A DNA stretch of 14,161 nt from an uncultured Peptococcaceae bacterium (lineage in GTDB: Bacteria; Bacillota; Peptococcia; Peptococcales; Peptococcaceae), in contig CABUKW010000074.1 of assembly GCA_902492275.1 (NCBI GenBank), positions 1-14,161 of the forward strand, given 5' to 3'. The notes under the pieces were generated by a model. That model was given only the letters and a program-made list of their open reading frames with translations. It searched no databases and was not told the DNA's origin. The position numbers and the translations under genes are program-made. This document shows, piece by piece, positions 6,406-13,947 of the stretch (positions are counted from its first letter, which is position 1; each line of letters begins with the position of its first letter).

Positions 6406-6408
6406 TGT

Positions 6409-7371
6409 TCAATTTGCGTGATTGTGGAGTTCCCCCATCATTTCCGGCAACCGCTCTGTCAAAAGCCGCTGTAGCTGCTCCAGCAAAAAAATTTCCTCCC
6501 GCACCAAAGGCGTATCCTTGCGATAGACCACGCCAATGCGGCAGGTCCAGCGGGCGTCAGTAATGCGCAGCGGCTTCAGCAGGCCAGTCTGCAAATAAAT
6601 ATTATCTTTGGAGGCGCTATAGGGCATAGCTGTCACGGCCTGCGAGCGCATGACATATTTTTTCACGCTCTCTTTATCTTTCATGCGCACCGTTTCAAGC
6701 TGCTTCCAATTACAATATTGTCCAAAAAACAACCGGTCCTCTTCGCTGAATGAGTCCTTATAATAGACATAGGGATATTGCAAAATCTCCGCTAAGGCCG
6801 CCTGACCCTTTCCATAATAAGGATTCTGCTGTCCAGCCCAAAAATACATCTCGTCTTGATAAAGCTCCACAAACACCAGATGGTTCTTTTCCAGTTCCCG
6901 TTGGTATCGTTCTTCTTCATTATTGCAAATCATGACAATCCCCAAATCGGCTTCTCGACGGTCAATCTGTTGAAAAATTGCATGGGCGTCGTTTTCGTCC
7001 AGCAGGACATGTAACTGGGGATACTGTTCTTTTAACTGGATGATGAGATCCAGCATAAAATGCTCGCAGACAAAGGGAATAGCCGCGAGAAAAATTCGTC
7101 CGCTCATGGTTCCCACCTGTTCCCGATTCAAGCAGCGTATCGCTTCCATTTCCCGAATAATAGTGTCGGCTTTTTCAGCAACCTGTTCCCCCAACATGGT
7201 GAAGGTAACGCCTTTTTTGCTGCGTTTCATCAGCTCGTAGCCCAATTCCTCTTCCAATTCTTTAATCGCCGCGCTCATCGACGGCTGCGCCATAAACAGA
7301 TGCTGGGCAGCCTTGGAAATGGATCCCCATTTTTTGATTTCCAGCAAATATTGCAGTTGAGTCAAACGCAT
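6409..7371 (-). CDS. LysR-type transcriptional regulator
   Basis: DNA-binding regulator, 320 residues from the chosen start, a normal length. The N-terminal winged helix-turn-helix covers about residues 1-60 (MRLTQLQYLLEI, then ISKAAQHLFMAQPSMSAAIK and ELEEELGYEL), followed by a linker helix and a two-lobed effector domain beginning at about residue 90 (GRIFLAAIPFVCEHFM). The ATG at 7371 is preceded by AAGGAGG with 8 bases spacing; the open frame runs 42 codons further upstream, but that extension is unconserved and overlaps the preceding transporter gene. It sits 47 bases after an MFS gene, so the two are probably cotranscribed. A canonical LysR box lies before the ferredoxin-flavoprotein operon at 13505-13521, which makes that operon its likely target. 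The inducer is unknown. Confidence 0.95.
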   Translation of the reverse strand: MRLTQLQYLLEIKKWGSISKAAQHLFMAQPSMSAAIKELEEELGYELMKRSKKGVTFTMLGEQVAEKADTIIREMEAIRCLNREQVGTMSGRIFLAAIPFVCEHFMLDLIIQLKEQYPQLHVLLDENDAHAIFQQIDRREADLGIVMICNNEEERYQRELEKNHLVFVELYQDEMYFWAGQQNPYYGKGQAALAEILQYPYVYYKDSFSEEDRLFFGQYCNWKQLETVRMKDKESVKKYVMRSQAVTAMPYSASKDNIYLQTGLLKPLRITDARWTCRIGVVYRKDTPLVREEIFLLEQLQRLLTERLPEMMGELHNHAN

Positions 7372-7418
7372 CAACTGTCCCTCCTTTTCTATAGCTGCAC
7401 CAAGCACTAGCTGCCAAG

Positions 7419-8621
7419 TTATGGTTCCCAAACATCCTCCTGCACCTGCAGCTTTTTCAAGACAGCAGGATAGCCAATCACGAGGCACAGCATGCATCCG
7501 GCCAACAAGGCGGCCAAGCCATAAATATTTTGATAGCCGCCCAGAAAGGGAGAAATCCCGCTCCAGAACAGAGCCCCTAAAAAGAAGGCGATATCTTCGG
7601 CAGCCAAATAGAGCGTATTGCTGGTGCCCTGACGGGCGGGGCTAATGGTCCGAATGGTTTTGGTCGTCATCAGCGGATAATAAAAGCCCATACTAAAGCC
7701 AAAGGGAATGGCCAGCAAGAAAATCCAGATTGCCTGGTCCGCCGCAAAAATACCCAGATACACCAGCACCAAAATGGTCGTAATGCAGAGCAAAATGACC
7801 CGTTCCGGTATGACGCGAAGAATTTTTCCCATGAACAGCCGCACACAAAAATTGGTGACGGCAAAGATGACAAAAAACAACGACATATTCCCTAATTGTC
7901 TGTCCAGCGCATATAAATTTAAGCAAGCCACGACGGTGGATTGGGCAAAGGCCAGTAAAAATGTCAGCACCAGAAAAACGACGGTAGCTGGAGAAAGGAG
8001 CGGCTGTTGCGGCGGCTCCAGCGCAGCAGCTGTTACTTCCACAGCAGCGGGCCGCTGTTTTTTCTTCAGACCAAGGGTAAAGCAAACAGCCAATGCTGCA
8101 AAAAAACAGGTGACTAGAAACACCTTGCCAAATTGCTGGTAATCGCTGTGACTGAGATTCAAACCAATGGAAGGCCCCAAGGCACCGCACACTGTAAAGA
8201 TCAGCTGGCTGTAACCCAGCCCTTCCAGCAGACGATGGGCAGGCAGCATAGAGCTGACTAACGTCGCCGTCGCTGCACTGGATAGGCCGTAGCCTAAACC
8301 GTTTAATATGCGCACAAAGACCAAAAGGGGCAAACTGCCGGCAAAGAGATAGCCCAAGCTGGCCAGCAGCGATATCAACAGCCCCAGCAGCAAAATTTGC
8401 TTAGGCGCAGCCTTGTCCAGCAAGCAGCCGGAAAAAAATCTGGTACACAGGGACGCGAAGGTAAAAATCCCCGTCACCAGCCCCACATTAAACTCGACAG
8501 AGGTCAGGCCTCTGGTGTAAATGCCTATGGTGGAGTATAGTATGAAATAGCCCATATTCAGACTAAACAGGATACAGTTGGCCAATAGAAATTCTTTGGT
8601 CCATAAGGATTGTTTTTGCAC
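7419..8621 (-). CDS. Major facilitator superfamily transporter (first of two)
   Basis: Proton- or solute-driven membrane transporter of 400 residues with about twelve hydrophobic helices and a central cytoplasmic loop near residues 190-215. The loop after helix 2 reads SGCLLDKAAPKQILLLG, a relaxed form of MFS motif A. No family-specific signature lets me name a substrate; the overall look is that of an exporter of small molecules or drugs. Translation is placed at a GTG (8621) with a weak GAGAG 10 bases upstream; no better in-frame start is visible. It has its own -10 element at 8654-8662, lies 87 bases after the second MFS gene and 47 bases before the LysR gene. Context suggests a part in the same organic-acid system, either uptake or product export. 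Confidence 0.88.
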   Translation of the reverse strand: MQKQSLWTKEFLLANCILFSLNMGYFILYSTIGIYTRGLTSVEFNVGLVTGIFTFASLCTRFFSGCLLDKAAPKQILLLGLLISLLASLGYLFAGSLPLLVFVRILNGLGYGLSSAATATLVSSMLPAHRLLEGLGYSQLIFTVCGALGPSIGLNLSHSDYQQFGKVFLVTCFFAALAVCFTLGLKKKQRPAAVEVTAAALEPPQQPLLSPATVVFLVLTFLLAFAQSTVVACLNLYALDRQLGNMSLFFVIFAVTNFCVRLFMGKILRVIPERVILLCITTILVLVYLGIFAADQAIWIFLLAIPFGFSMGFYYPLMTTKTIRTISPARQGTSNTLYLAAEDIAFFLGALFWSGISPFLGGYQNIYGLAALLAGCMLCLVIGYPAVLKKLQVQEDVWEP

Positions 8622-8653
8622 AGGACACCATCTCTCTGCTAAAATTTGTTTCC

Positions 8654-8662
8654 ATTATAGCA
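8654..8662 (-). promoter_or_regulatory. Extended -10 promoter element before the first MFS gene
   Basis: On the minus strand TGCTATAAT combines a perfect TATAAT (8654-8659) with the upstream TGn element (8660-8662). No convincing -35 lies at 16-18 bases, which is tolerated for extended -10 promoters or for activator-dependent ones. The predicted leader is short, about 25 bases. Confidence 0.5.
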
Positions 8663-8708
8663 TATAAGCAGCGGTTTAGCGATACTGTCTTTCTGCCGAC
8701 AAAGCGAT

Positions 8709-9917
8709 TTAATTTCTCCGCGCCAGCACAGCCGGCGCTGTTTCCTGCAAAAACAGCAGCCCCACAAGAACCAGCACCGGCAACGCCATCAGCAGATCCA
8801 TCACCTGGGCTGTACCCAATGCGCCGGATAAATGACCAGCCATGACTGGCGCTGCCACACCGCCCATCAGTTCACCGGCAGCCGGCGTAAAGGCTGTTGC
8901 CGTAGCAACCATCTGCGGCGGCACCGATTCGCTGGGCACCACCGAATTTAAGATGGCCATAGCGCCGGACATAAAAAAAGAAGCGCCGGCAATAGCCAAG
9001 GTCATCACAGCAGCCGGCAGATCTAACAGCACAAAGGCCGCAAAACACAGCGCACCGGCCAGAACAGCAACGAACGTTGTGCGCTTACGGCCCAAGCGAT
9101 CTGATACCAGCGGCGCACTGAATTCGCCGATAAAACCGCCTGTTCCAAAGCCGGCAAAAATAGCACCGGCAGCCACTGCAGTCAACGCCTTCGCCTCCAT
9201 CAAATACAGAATGGTGAAAGCTGCCACCGTAAAATACCACATCATGGTAAAGCAAGCCAACAGGGTACTGAGCATCACATTTTTGTAGGCAAACAGCTGG
9301 GAAAACCGCTGCTTCTCCTCCGTCCCGCTTGCAGCCTGCGCCGGACGGGGAATGTTTTTGCCGAAGATAAAAATCAGCGCCCCGGCTAGGCCGACCAAAA
9401 CTGCCATCAACAGATAACAGCCCCGCCAGCCCACTGCCGTGGCCCCCAGCCGTGTAAACAATAAGGAGCCGCCAGCCGAACCAATTAACGTAAAACTGGA
9501 CTGGGCGGCACCGTAAAACAAGCCGCGATTTCTCGGGTCGCTCTGCTCGGCCAAAAAGGACAAGCTGGATGACACGATGGAACCGCAGCCAAAACCGACC
9601 ACTGCGGTTAAAAGATACAGCAGGATGAGGCTTTTCGACAATGCCAGACCTGCCAAAGCCACAGCGCCTAGCAGCAAGCCGGGCACCATCACCTGCACCT
9701 GTCCCCGTTTGGCTGCCCTGGGCCCGCAAGATAGGATGGACAATGTCCAAAAAAAGGCCAAGGTGGCCGTCAGATAACCGTTGTGGGCCGTAGACAGCTG
9801 AAACTCCTGTGAAAAATAAGGAAACAAAAACGCAACGCAATTGTGGGCCAAGCCGGCAAAGCCCCAGGCCAGCACCATCAAAAGCAAAGCTCTCCATTGA
9901 TATTGATATGCTTTCAT
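8709..9917 (-). CDS. Major facilitator superfamily transporter (second of two)
   Basis: Membrane transporter of 402 residues with about twelve hydrophobic helices. Its first half carries VGFGCGSIVSSSLSFLAEQ and a positively charged DPRNRGLFYGAAQSSF segment; the second half has SAPLVSDRLGRKRTTF, a good copy of MFS motif A after helix 8. The general pattern recalls organic-anion symporters of the MFS (for example oxalate/formate or hexuronate types), but I cannot assign a substrate. I prefer the ATG at 9917, which has GGGGTG 5 bases before it; an ATG at 9935 is in frame but has no ribosome binding site. It shares no obvious sequence identity with the MFS protein downstream beyond fold, so this is not a recent duplication. 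Position within the LysR-controlled cluster suggests transport of a related compound. Confidence 0.87.
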   Translation of the reverse strand: MKAYQYQWRALLLMVLAWGFAGLAHNCVAFLFPYFSQEFQLSTAHNGYLTATLAFFWTLSILSCGPRAAKRGQVQVMVPGLLLGAVALAGLALSKSLILLYLLTAVVGFGCGSIVSSSLSFLAEQSDPRNRGLFYGAAQSSFTLIGSAGGSLLFTRLGATAVGWRGCYLLMAVLVGLAGALIFIFGKNIPRPAQAASGTEEKQRFSQLFAYKNVMLSTLLACFTMMWYFTVAAFTILYLMEAKALTAVAAGAIFAGFGTGGFIGEFSAPLVSDRLGRKRTTFVAVLAGALCFAAFVLLDLPAAVMTLAIAGASFFMSGAMAILNSVVPSESVPPQMVATATAFTPAAGELMGGVAAPVMAGHLSGALGTAQVMDLLMALPVLVLVGLLFLQETAPAVLARRN

Positions 9918-9950
9918 CGACGCACCCCATTTCATATTTCAGAAATTTAG

Positions 9951-9987
9951 AAAAGGGACTGCCATACAGCACGCTGCACAGCAGTCC
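9951..9987 (-). terminator. Hairpin after the SLC13 gene, weak terminator
   Basis: A 7-bp stem (9956-9962 with 9981-9987) around an 18-base loop is followed on the minus strand by C and four T. It lies 60 bases past the SLC13 stop codon and 34 before the second MFS start. The short T-run and large loop suggest partial termination, so some read-through from the redox operon into the MFS genes is plausible. Confidence 0.4.
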
Positions 9988-10010
9988 AACCCTTTCCTTT
10001 CGATATTCGT

Positions 10011-10036
10011 TTTTTATCACGCAATCTTTTTATCAC
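10011..10036 (-). repeat. Direct repeat of 10 bp between the SLC13 and MFS genes
   Basis: TTTTTATCAC occurs at 10011-10020 and again at 10027-10036, 16 bases apart start to start; on the minus strand GTGATAAAAA. It lies upstream of the second MFS gene, for which I found no good sigma-A promoter. It could be a regulator site; being AT-rich it may also be chance. Confidence 0.35.
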
Positions 10037-10046
10037 ATTCCGATAC

Positions 10047-11459
10047 TTAGAACAGCCCAATCAAATCCCAGTATCCAGCCACCAAAAACATCAAGCCAAA
10101 GGAAATTACCATACGTACGGCAAACATCTTGATGGTGGATTTGGTTTCCATATAGCCTAAGCCGAAGAAGAACAGCACCATGGCCACTTCATAGGGGAAT
10201 AGATACATTTCCAGCCCCATCTGAAAGCTCATCATACCGCTGATGGGGTCCAGCCCTGCCCCGTACAGCATATTGCCAATCAGCAGTTCAAAGGCCGACT
10301 GGGCGCCCAGCGGCGTCATTAAAAAGTTGGCCAGGACGCCAAAGGTATAGCTCAACAGCACGCGGCCATAATCGCCAACGCCAGTCAAAATGGGCAGCAG
10401 CTTTTCCTCAGCCAAAGCGCCGAAGCCGGACGGTCCTGAACAGATGCCCACTGCCAAAGCGCCTGTGACAAAGAAAATAATCCAAATGTTCAGTTTATTC
10501 AGCTTTTCCAAACTCATCAGATTGATACCCGGCACAAAGAACAGCGACACCAACACCACCATAACATGGGCGGCGTTCAAGTCGGTCTTGGTTTCCAGCA
10601 TAAAGTTCAATAAAATTAAAATAACAATGACCAGCGCCTTAATTTCATCAACCGACAATTTTCCCATAGCCTGATATTCCACCCGAATAGTGTCGGAAAT
10701 ATCGTGCAGCCGTTGGCGATTGGGACGTACAAACATCAAATACGGCGTCAAAATCGACATGGCCAGCCAACCAAAGCCCGGCAGCCACATCAGTTTCAGC
10801 CAACGGAAAAAGTCTACGGTAACAGCGCCGTTGGTTACTTCAGAAAACAACGAGGTGATAAAAATCATGGCATCATCGCCGGACATATATAAATGACAGG
10901 ACGATAGAGAAGCAAATAAAATCATAGCCATAATGCCGGTTGCCTCTTTGCTTTTCCGTTCTAAGCCCCAGGTTTTACAGATTGCCATACCGATGGGCCC
11001 TAAGATTAACAGTTTAGCCCAAGTGCTGGATACCACCAGCGGCAAAAATACACCGATTAAGAAACAGCCCAACAAAAGACCTCGGCCGGAACAGCCGGTC
11101 AGCAATAAAATTTTGTAGGCAATTCGTTTCACCAGACCGGTGCTGGCCATCACCTCGCCCATGATTATACCAGCCAGTACCAGCCACGGCAAAATCATAG
11201 ACCATGGCGTAAAGGCAATGTCCGGTGTTGCCACCCCTACAATACAAAACAGAATGGGAATCAAAAGCCCTGTAATGGCTTCCGGTATGACCTGAAAGGC
11301 CCAAAACAAAATACCGCCCAGCGAAATGGCCAGATAGGCCCGCAAAACAGCGTCAAAGGGCGTTAAAAACCAGATTGCTGCCGGAAGTCCCAGGGAAATC
11401 AGCCACTTGATACCATCTAACGCAGAAAAACTCTTTTCATTAACTGTAGATGCTGCCAT
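10047..11459 (-). CDS. SLC13/DASS family anion transporter
   Basis: Membrane transporter of the divalent anion:sodium symporter group, which moves di- and tricarboxylates, sulfate or related anions. Length 470 residues with about twelve hydrophobic helices arranged as an inverted repeat. The first substrate-site region reads VVSSTWAKLLILGPIG near residue 150, an altered version of the Ser-Asn-Thr motif, and the corresponding region in the second half is NFLMTPLGAQSAFELL, resembling plastid 2-oxoglutarate/malate and CitT-like branches rather than NaDC. The ATG at 11459 has an AAGGGGGG ribosome binding site. It follows the flavoprotein by only 21 bases and is the last gene of that operon, so it probably imports the substrate of the enzyme or exchanges it for the product. 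Whether that is a carboxylate or a sulfur oxyanion is open. Confidence 0.88.
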   Translation of the reverse strand: MAASTVNEKSFSALDGIKWLISLGLPAAIWFLTPFDAVLRAYLAISLGGILFWAFQVIPEAITGLLIPILFCIVGVATPDIAFTPWSMILPWLVLAGIIMGEVMASTGLVKRIAYKILLLTGCSGRGLLLGCFLIGVFLPLVVSSTWAKLLILGPIGMAICKTWGLERKSKEATGIMAMILFASLSSCHLYMSGDDAMIFITSLFSEVTNGAVTVDFFRWLKLMWLPGFGWLAMSILTPYLMFVRPNRQRLHDISDTIRVEYQAMGKLSVDEIKALVIVILILLNFMLETKTDLNAAHVMVVLVSLFFVPGINLMSLEKLNKLNIWIIFFVTGALAVGICSGPSGFGALAEEKLLPILTGVGDYGRVLLSYTFGVLANFLMTPLGAQSAFELLIGNMLYGAGLDPISGMMSFQMGLEMYLFPYEVAMVLFFFGLGYMETKSTIKMFAVRMVISFGLMFLVAGYWDLIGLF

Positions 11460-11480
11460 CTTTGTTCCCCCCTTATCGTA

Positions 11481-13163
11481 CTACCGCACCTTATCGCGGA
11501 AATTCAAAATAATCTCACCATGCTTTTGCTCAATGGTTTGGAATTTATTGTCCAATAACGGATTGGTGTAGGTATAATCGGAACGGTGATGATAAGCGCC
11601 TCTGGATTCCTTGCGGTTTTCGGAAGTGATGGCAATGGCTTCCGCCACATCCAGCAAATCCAGAACTTCCAAGCAGCGCATTAACTCATGGGCATTTTCT
11701 GCCTTCATCTGTTCTCTGCAATACCGTTTCAGATCGCCCAAATATTTCAGCCCTGCCTTCAACAAGGTTTTAGAACGCACCTTCACCCCTACATAATCCT
11801 TCATAATCTGCTGCAGCATGGAGTTGGCTTCTTTCCAGTGGGCGCCATTTTTTCGAGACAGGATGCTGTCGTATAAGTCCATAGATTCGGCAATCAGCGG
11901 ATGGCTTTCGACTTCTAAAAAGTCTATGGTTTTGGCATAGGCTGCGGCATTCTCGGCAGAAATCATCCCGAACACTGCCGCGCTGGTAATATCGCCGCGC
12001 ACATTGCCCAGCACATCGCCGGCGGCATAAAGTCCTTCCAGGCTGGTCTGTCCGCTCAGTTGGATATCTAGGCCGCGGCCGCACAGCGCATAGTCATAGG
12101 TGCCAAACTCAATCATGCTCTTATTCAAGTCGATGTTGTACTGCTGCAAATAATCTACAATGGAGGTGTCCCCTTCACTGTAAAAAGAATTCATCATAAA
12201 TTCTGTATCTTCCGGCTCATTTTCCGCGCAATTCATAAATACCGGACCAGAACCATTTTCCATCTTTTCCTGGAACACACCCTGCCAGATATCAGAAGTG
12301 GCATCGCCTAATTCTTTGGTGGGCTTATTTACAAAGGGCCCAACCGGACGGCCATAATAATCTACCAACACACCAATCCAGGTGGCTTTTCCACAGCGGG
12401 CAAAATATTTTGGACCGGCATGCAGATAAGGCAAGTCGATATTGACCAAACGGGCACCAGCACGATAGGCCATGGCATGACCGCTGCCTGTTGTGGCGGG
12501 ACAGTCGGCTTGATTGAACAAATAAGCCGGATTGGTGCTGGGATACATGCGGCTGGCATTACCGGTAGACAGAATAACAGCCTTGGCCTGAAAGATTACC
12601 ACTTCCGGCTCATCCTCCGCTGTACAGATACCGATTGCGCCAATAACCCGGCCGTTCTCATCGGTCAATAGCTGATTGATAACCGTTTTATTGACAATCT
12701 GTACGCCCCGTTTCTTGGCTTCTTTGGTTAATAAGGGCTTTTGCAGTTGTCCGTCGTATTTTAAATGATACCGCCGCCGCCCCGGCATAGCATGACCATA
12801 AAAAGCATAATCTTCGCCGTAGGGCCGCATATTGATGCCATAAGATTCCCATTTCTGCACAACCTCAAAGGAGCGCCCCATCATCAGCCGCAGCAAATTC
12901 AAATCCTGCAACGGCCCTACTAAGGTATCGGTTACTTCGGCAATGATAGCGTCAAAATCTTCCCCATGATAGGAAGGAATATAACACATAAAATGGTCAT
13001 TGCCAGTGGCGCCGGAACCGGAACGGCGCGTATCGGCCTTTTCCGCCACCACAACGGTAGCGCCTTCCTCAGCGGCTGTGATGGCTGCCTGCATGCCGCC
13101 AATCCCACCGCCGACAATTAAAACATCGCTTTTTATAACTTCACTGCGTTTTTTCAAACTCAT
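11481..13163 (-). CDS. AprA-like FAD-dependent oxidoreductase, catalytic subunit
   Basis: Flavoprotein of the fumarate reductase/succinate dehydrogenase/APS reductase alpha superfamily. The N-terminal dinucleotide fold is seen as VLIVGGGIGGMQAAITAAEEG (Gly18, Gly20, Gly23) with the ribose-binding Glu41, and the C-terminal FAD motif is GLYAAGDVLGN near residue 376. Where fumarate reductases have the Ser-His that carries covalent FAD, this protein has RSGSGATG, as in AprA, so FAD should be non-covalent. The segment DTLVGPLQDLNLLRLMM, then KWESYGINMRPYG, also follows the AprA pattern. A helical C-terminal domain starts around residue 430 and ends with RGAYHHRSDY. Length 560 is shorter than typical AprA (over 600). 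No signal peptide, so cytoplasmic. The start overlaps the ferredoxin stop by 4 bases with GGGAGG upstream. Substrate unknown; classical fumarate-reductase HPT motif is absent. Confidence 0.87.
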   Translation of the reverse strand: MSLKKRSEVIKSDVLIVGGGIGGMQAAITAAEEGATVVVAEKADTRRSGSGATGNDHFMCYIPSYHGEDFDAIIAEVTDTLVGPLQDLNLLRLMMGRSFEVVQKWESYGINMRPYGEDYAFYGHAMPGRRRYHLKYDGQLQKPLLTKEAKKRGVQIVNKTVINQLLTDENGRVIGAIGICTAEDEPEVVIFQAKAVILSTGNASRMYPSTNPAYLFNQADCPATTGSGHAMAYRAGARLVNIDLPYLHAGPKYFARCGKATWIGVLVDYYGRPVGPFVNKPTKELGDATSDIWQGVFQEKMENGSGPVFMNCAENEPEDTEFMMNSFYSEGDTSIVDYLQQYNIDLNKSMIEFGTYDYALCGRGLDIQLSGQTSLEGLYAAGDVLGNVRGDITSAAVFGMISAENAAAYAKTIDFLEVESHPLIAESMDLYDSILSRKNGAHWKEANSMLQQIMKDYVGVKVRSKTLLKAGLKYLGDLKRYCREQMKAENAHELMRCLEVLDLLDVAEAIAITSENRKESRGAYHHRSDYTYTNPLLDNKFQTIEQKHGEIILNFRDKVR

Positions 13164-13405
13164 TCTAATTCCTCCCTTCTGATTGTCGGTGCATCCATAT
13201 GCAATAACATATGAGACAACGGATACCGTAACTGAATCGCATCCTTGGGACAGTCAATGGCACAGGCCCGACAGTGCCAGCATTCATCTGGATAACGCAC
13301 CGTTACCTTTCGTTCCGCTTTATGATATTTCAGGACATCCAGCGGACAAATTTGTGCGCAAGTCCCACAACCAACGCATTTTTCTTCATCAATGACTGGT
13401 GGCAT
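13160..13405 (-). CDS. AprB-like 2x[4Fe-4S] ferredoxin, electron-transfer subunit
   Basis: Small iron-sulfur protein of 81 residues that very likely passes electrons to or from the flavoprotein encoded directly after it. Two cluster motifs: Cys10-x2-Cys13-x2-Cys16-x3-Cys20-Pro and Cys42-x2-Cys45-x2-Cys48-x3-Cys52-Pro, together binding two [4Fe-4S] clusters. The second motif, YPDECWHCRACAIDCP followed by KDAIQLRYP, closely resembles that of AprB, the beta subunit of APS reductase, but the long C-terminal extension that AprB wraps around AprA is shortened to about 20 residues here. The ATG at 13405 has AAGGGG about 10 bases before it. The stop overlaps the flavoprotein start (ATGA), implying coupled translation and a stable 1:1 complex. 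First gene of the redox operon. Confidence 0.92.
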   Translation of the reverse strand: MPPVIDEEKCVGCGTCAQICPLDVLKYHKAERKVTVRYPDECWHCRACAIDCPKDAIQLRYPLSHMLLHMDAPTIRREELE

Positions 13406-13453
13406 AGTTTCTTTCCCCTTTCTGAATTTTGAATAATTAATTTCTATAGGTGT

Positions 13454-13482
13454 ATTATATGATAGGTTTATTCTTATGTAAA
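13454..13482 (-). promoter_or_regulatory. Promoter of the ferredoxin-flavoprotein-SLC13 operon
   Basis: On the minus strand TTTACA (13477-13482), a 17-base spacer and perfect TATAAT (13454-13459): 11 of 12 consensus positions. The predicted start is near 13447, giving a leader of about 42 bases. The pentamer CCTAT appears three times around it on the minus strand: once in the upstream LysR box, once just before the -10 and once just after it, which may be additional contacts for the regulator. Confidence 0.78.
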
Positions 13483-13504
13483 ATACCGTTTATCTACCAC
13501 ATGA

Positions 13505-13521
13505 CATAGGAAATGGCTATG
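13505..13521. promoter_or_regulatory. LysR-type regulator binding box
   Basis: CATAG, 7 bases, CTATG: a perfect 5-bp inverted repeat that contains ATAG-N7-CTAT and so fits the T-N11-A consensus of LysR-type regulators (T13507 and A13519). Its centre at 13513 is about 66 bases upstream of the predicted start near 13447, the usual place for the recognition site of these activators. The LysR protein encoded at 6409-7371 is the natural candidate. Confidence 0.6.
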
Positions 13522-13526
13522 GATAG

Positions 13527-13558
13527 AAAAAGGCCTATGACAATTTGTCACAGACCTT
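13527..13558 (-). terminator. Terminator of the spoVA operon
   Basis: A stem of 11 pairs with two mismatches (13530-13542 with 13546-13558) has a 3-base loop and is followed on the minus strand by five T (13527-13531). It lies 27 bases past the spoVAE stop, so spoVAE is the last gene of its operon, as in clostridial spoVACDE. It directly borders the LysR box of the next transcription unit. Confidence 0.75.
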
Positions 13559-13584
13559 GTTTTGATATATCCGTATTGCTTTCT

Positions 13585-13947
13585 TCATCCTTTCGGATTA
13601 AACACCATGGCTACCATAAAACCCATCATCAGCGCCACTGTAATGCCAAAGGCAGAGGCTGTCAAACCACCGGTAAAGACGCCTTTTAAGCCGTCCTGCC
13701 CCACTGCTTCAATCACACCCTGCACCAGCATGTGGCCGAAGCCGGATAAGGGTACTGTGGCCCCTGCGCCGGCCAAATCCACCAGAGGTTGATACCAGCC
13801 CAAACCGGAAAGTACGGCGCCGCCCACCACGTAACCCACCAGAATATGCGCCGGTGTGATGGAATAAGGGGTCAATTCGATAATCAACTGAGCTAACACG
13901 CAAATTAAGCCGCCTACGAGAAAGGCTATTACCAATCCTTGGCTCAT
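13585..13947 (-). CDS. spoVAE: Stage V sporulation protein AE
   Basis: Small integral membrane protein of the SpoVA complex, which moves calcium-dipicolinate into the developing spore and releases it at germination. The 120 residues form about four hydrophobic segments. Family landmarks are the start FLVGGLICVLAQL, then TPAHILVGYVVGGAVLSGLG, the strongly conserved DLAGAGATVPLSGFGHMLVQG, and the end GFMVAMVFNPKG. The ATG at 13947 has AGGAGG 8 bases upstream and overlaps the spoVAD stop by 4 bases. Expression would be expected in the forespore from a sigma-G promoter outside the window. The gene is intact and of normal length, showing that the organism is, or recently was, an endospore former. 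Confidence 0.96.
   Translation of the reverse strand: MSQGLVIAFLVGGLICVLAQLIIELTPYSITPAHILVGYVVGGAVLSGLGWYQPLVDLAGAGATVPLSGFGHMLVQGVIEAVGQDGLKGVFTGGLTASAFGITVALMMGFMVAMVFNPKG

Noticed and set aside
7372..7497. 42-codon N-terminal extension of the LysR protein
   Set aside because: The helix-turn-helix begins at the ATG at 7371 with an ideal ribosome binding site; the extension overlaps the MFS gene and is not conserved in type.
9085..10020. 311-codon open frame overlapping the second MFS gene on the same strand
   Set aside because: It is a shadow frame: rich in Arg, Cys and Phe runs without any domain, while the overlapping frame gives a coherent twelve-helix transporter.
11481..13405. Genuine dissimilatory APS reductase (aprBA)
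   Set aside because: The similarity is real, but both subunits are short, the AprB arm is almost absent and there is no sulfate-activation or Qmo gene in the window, so I call it only AprBA-like.
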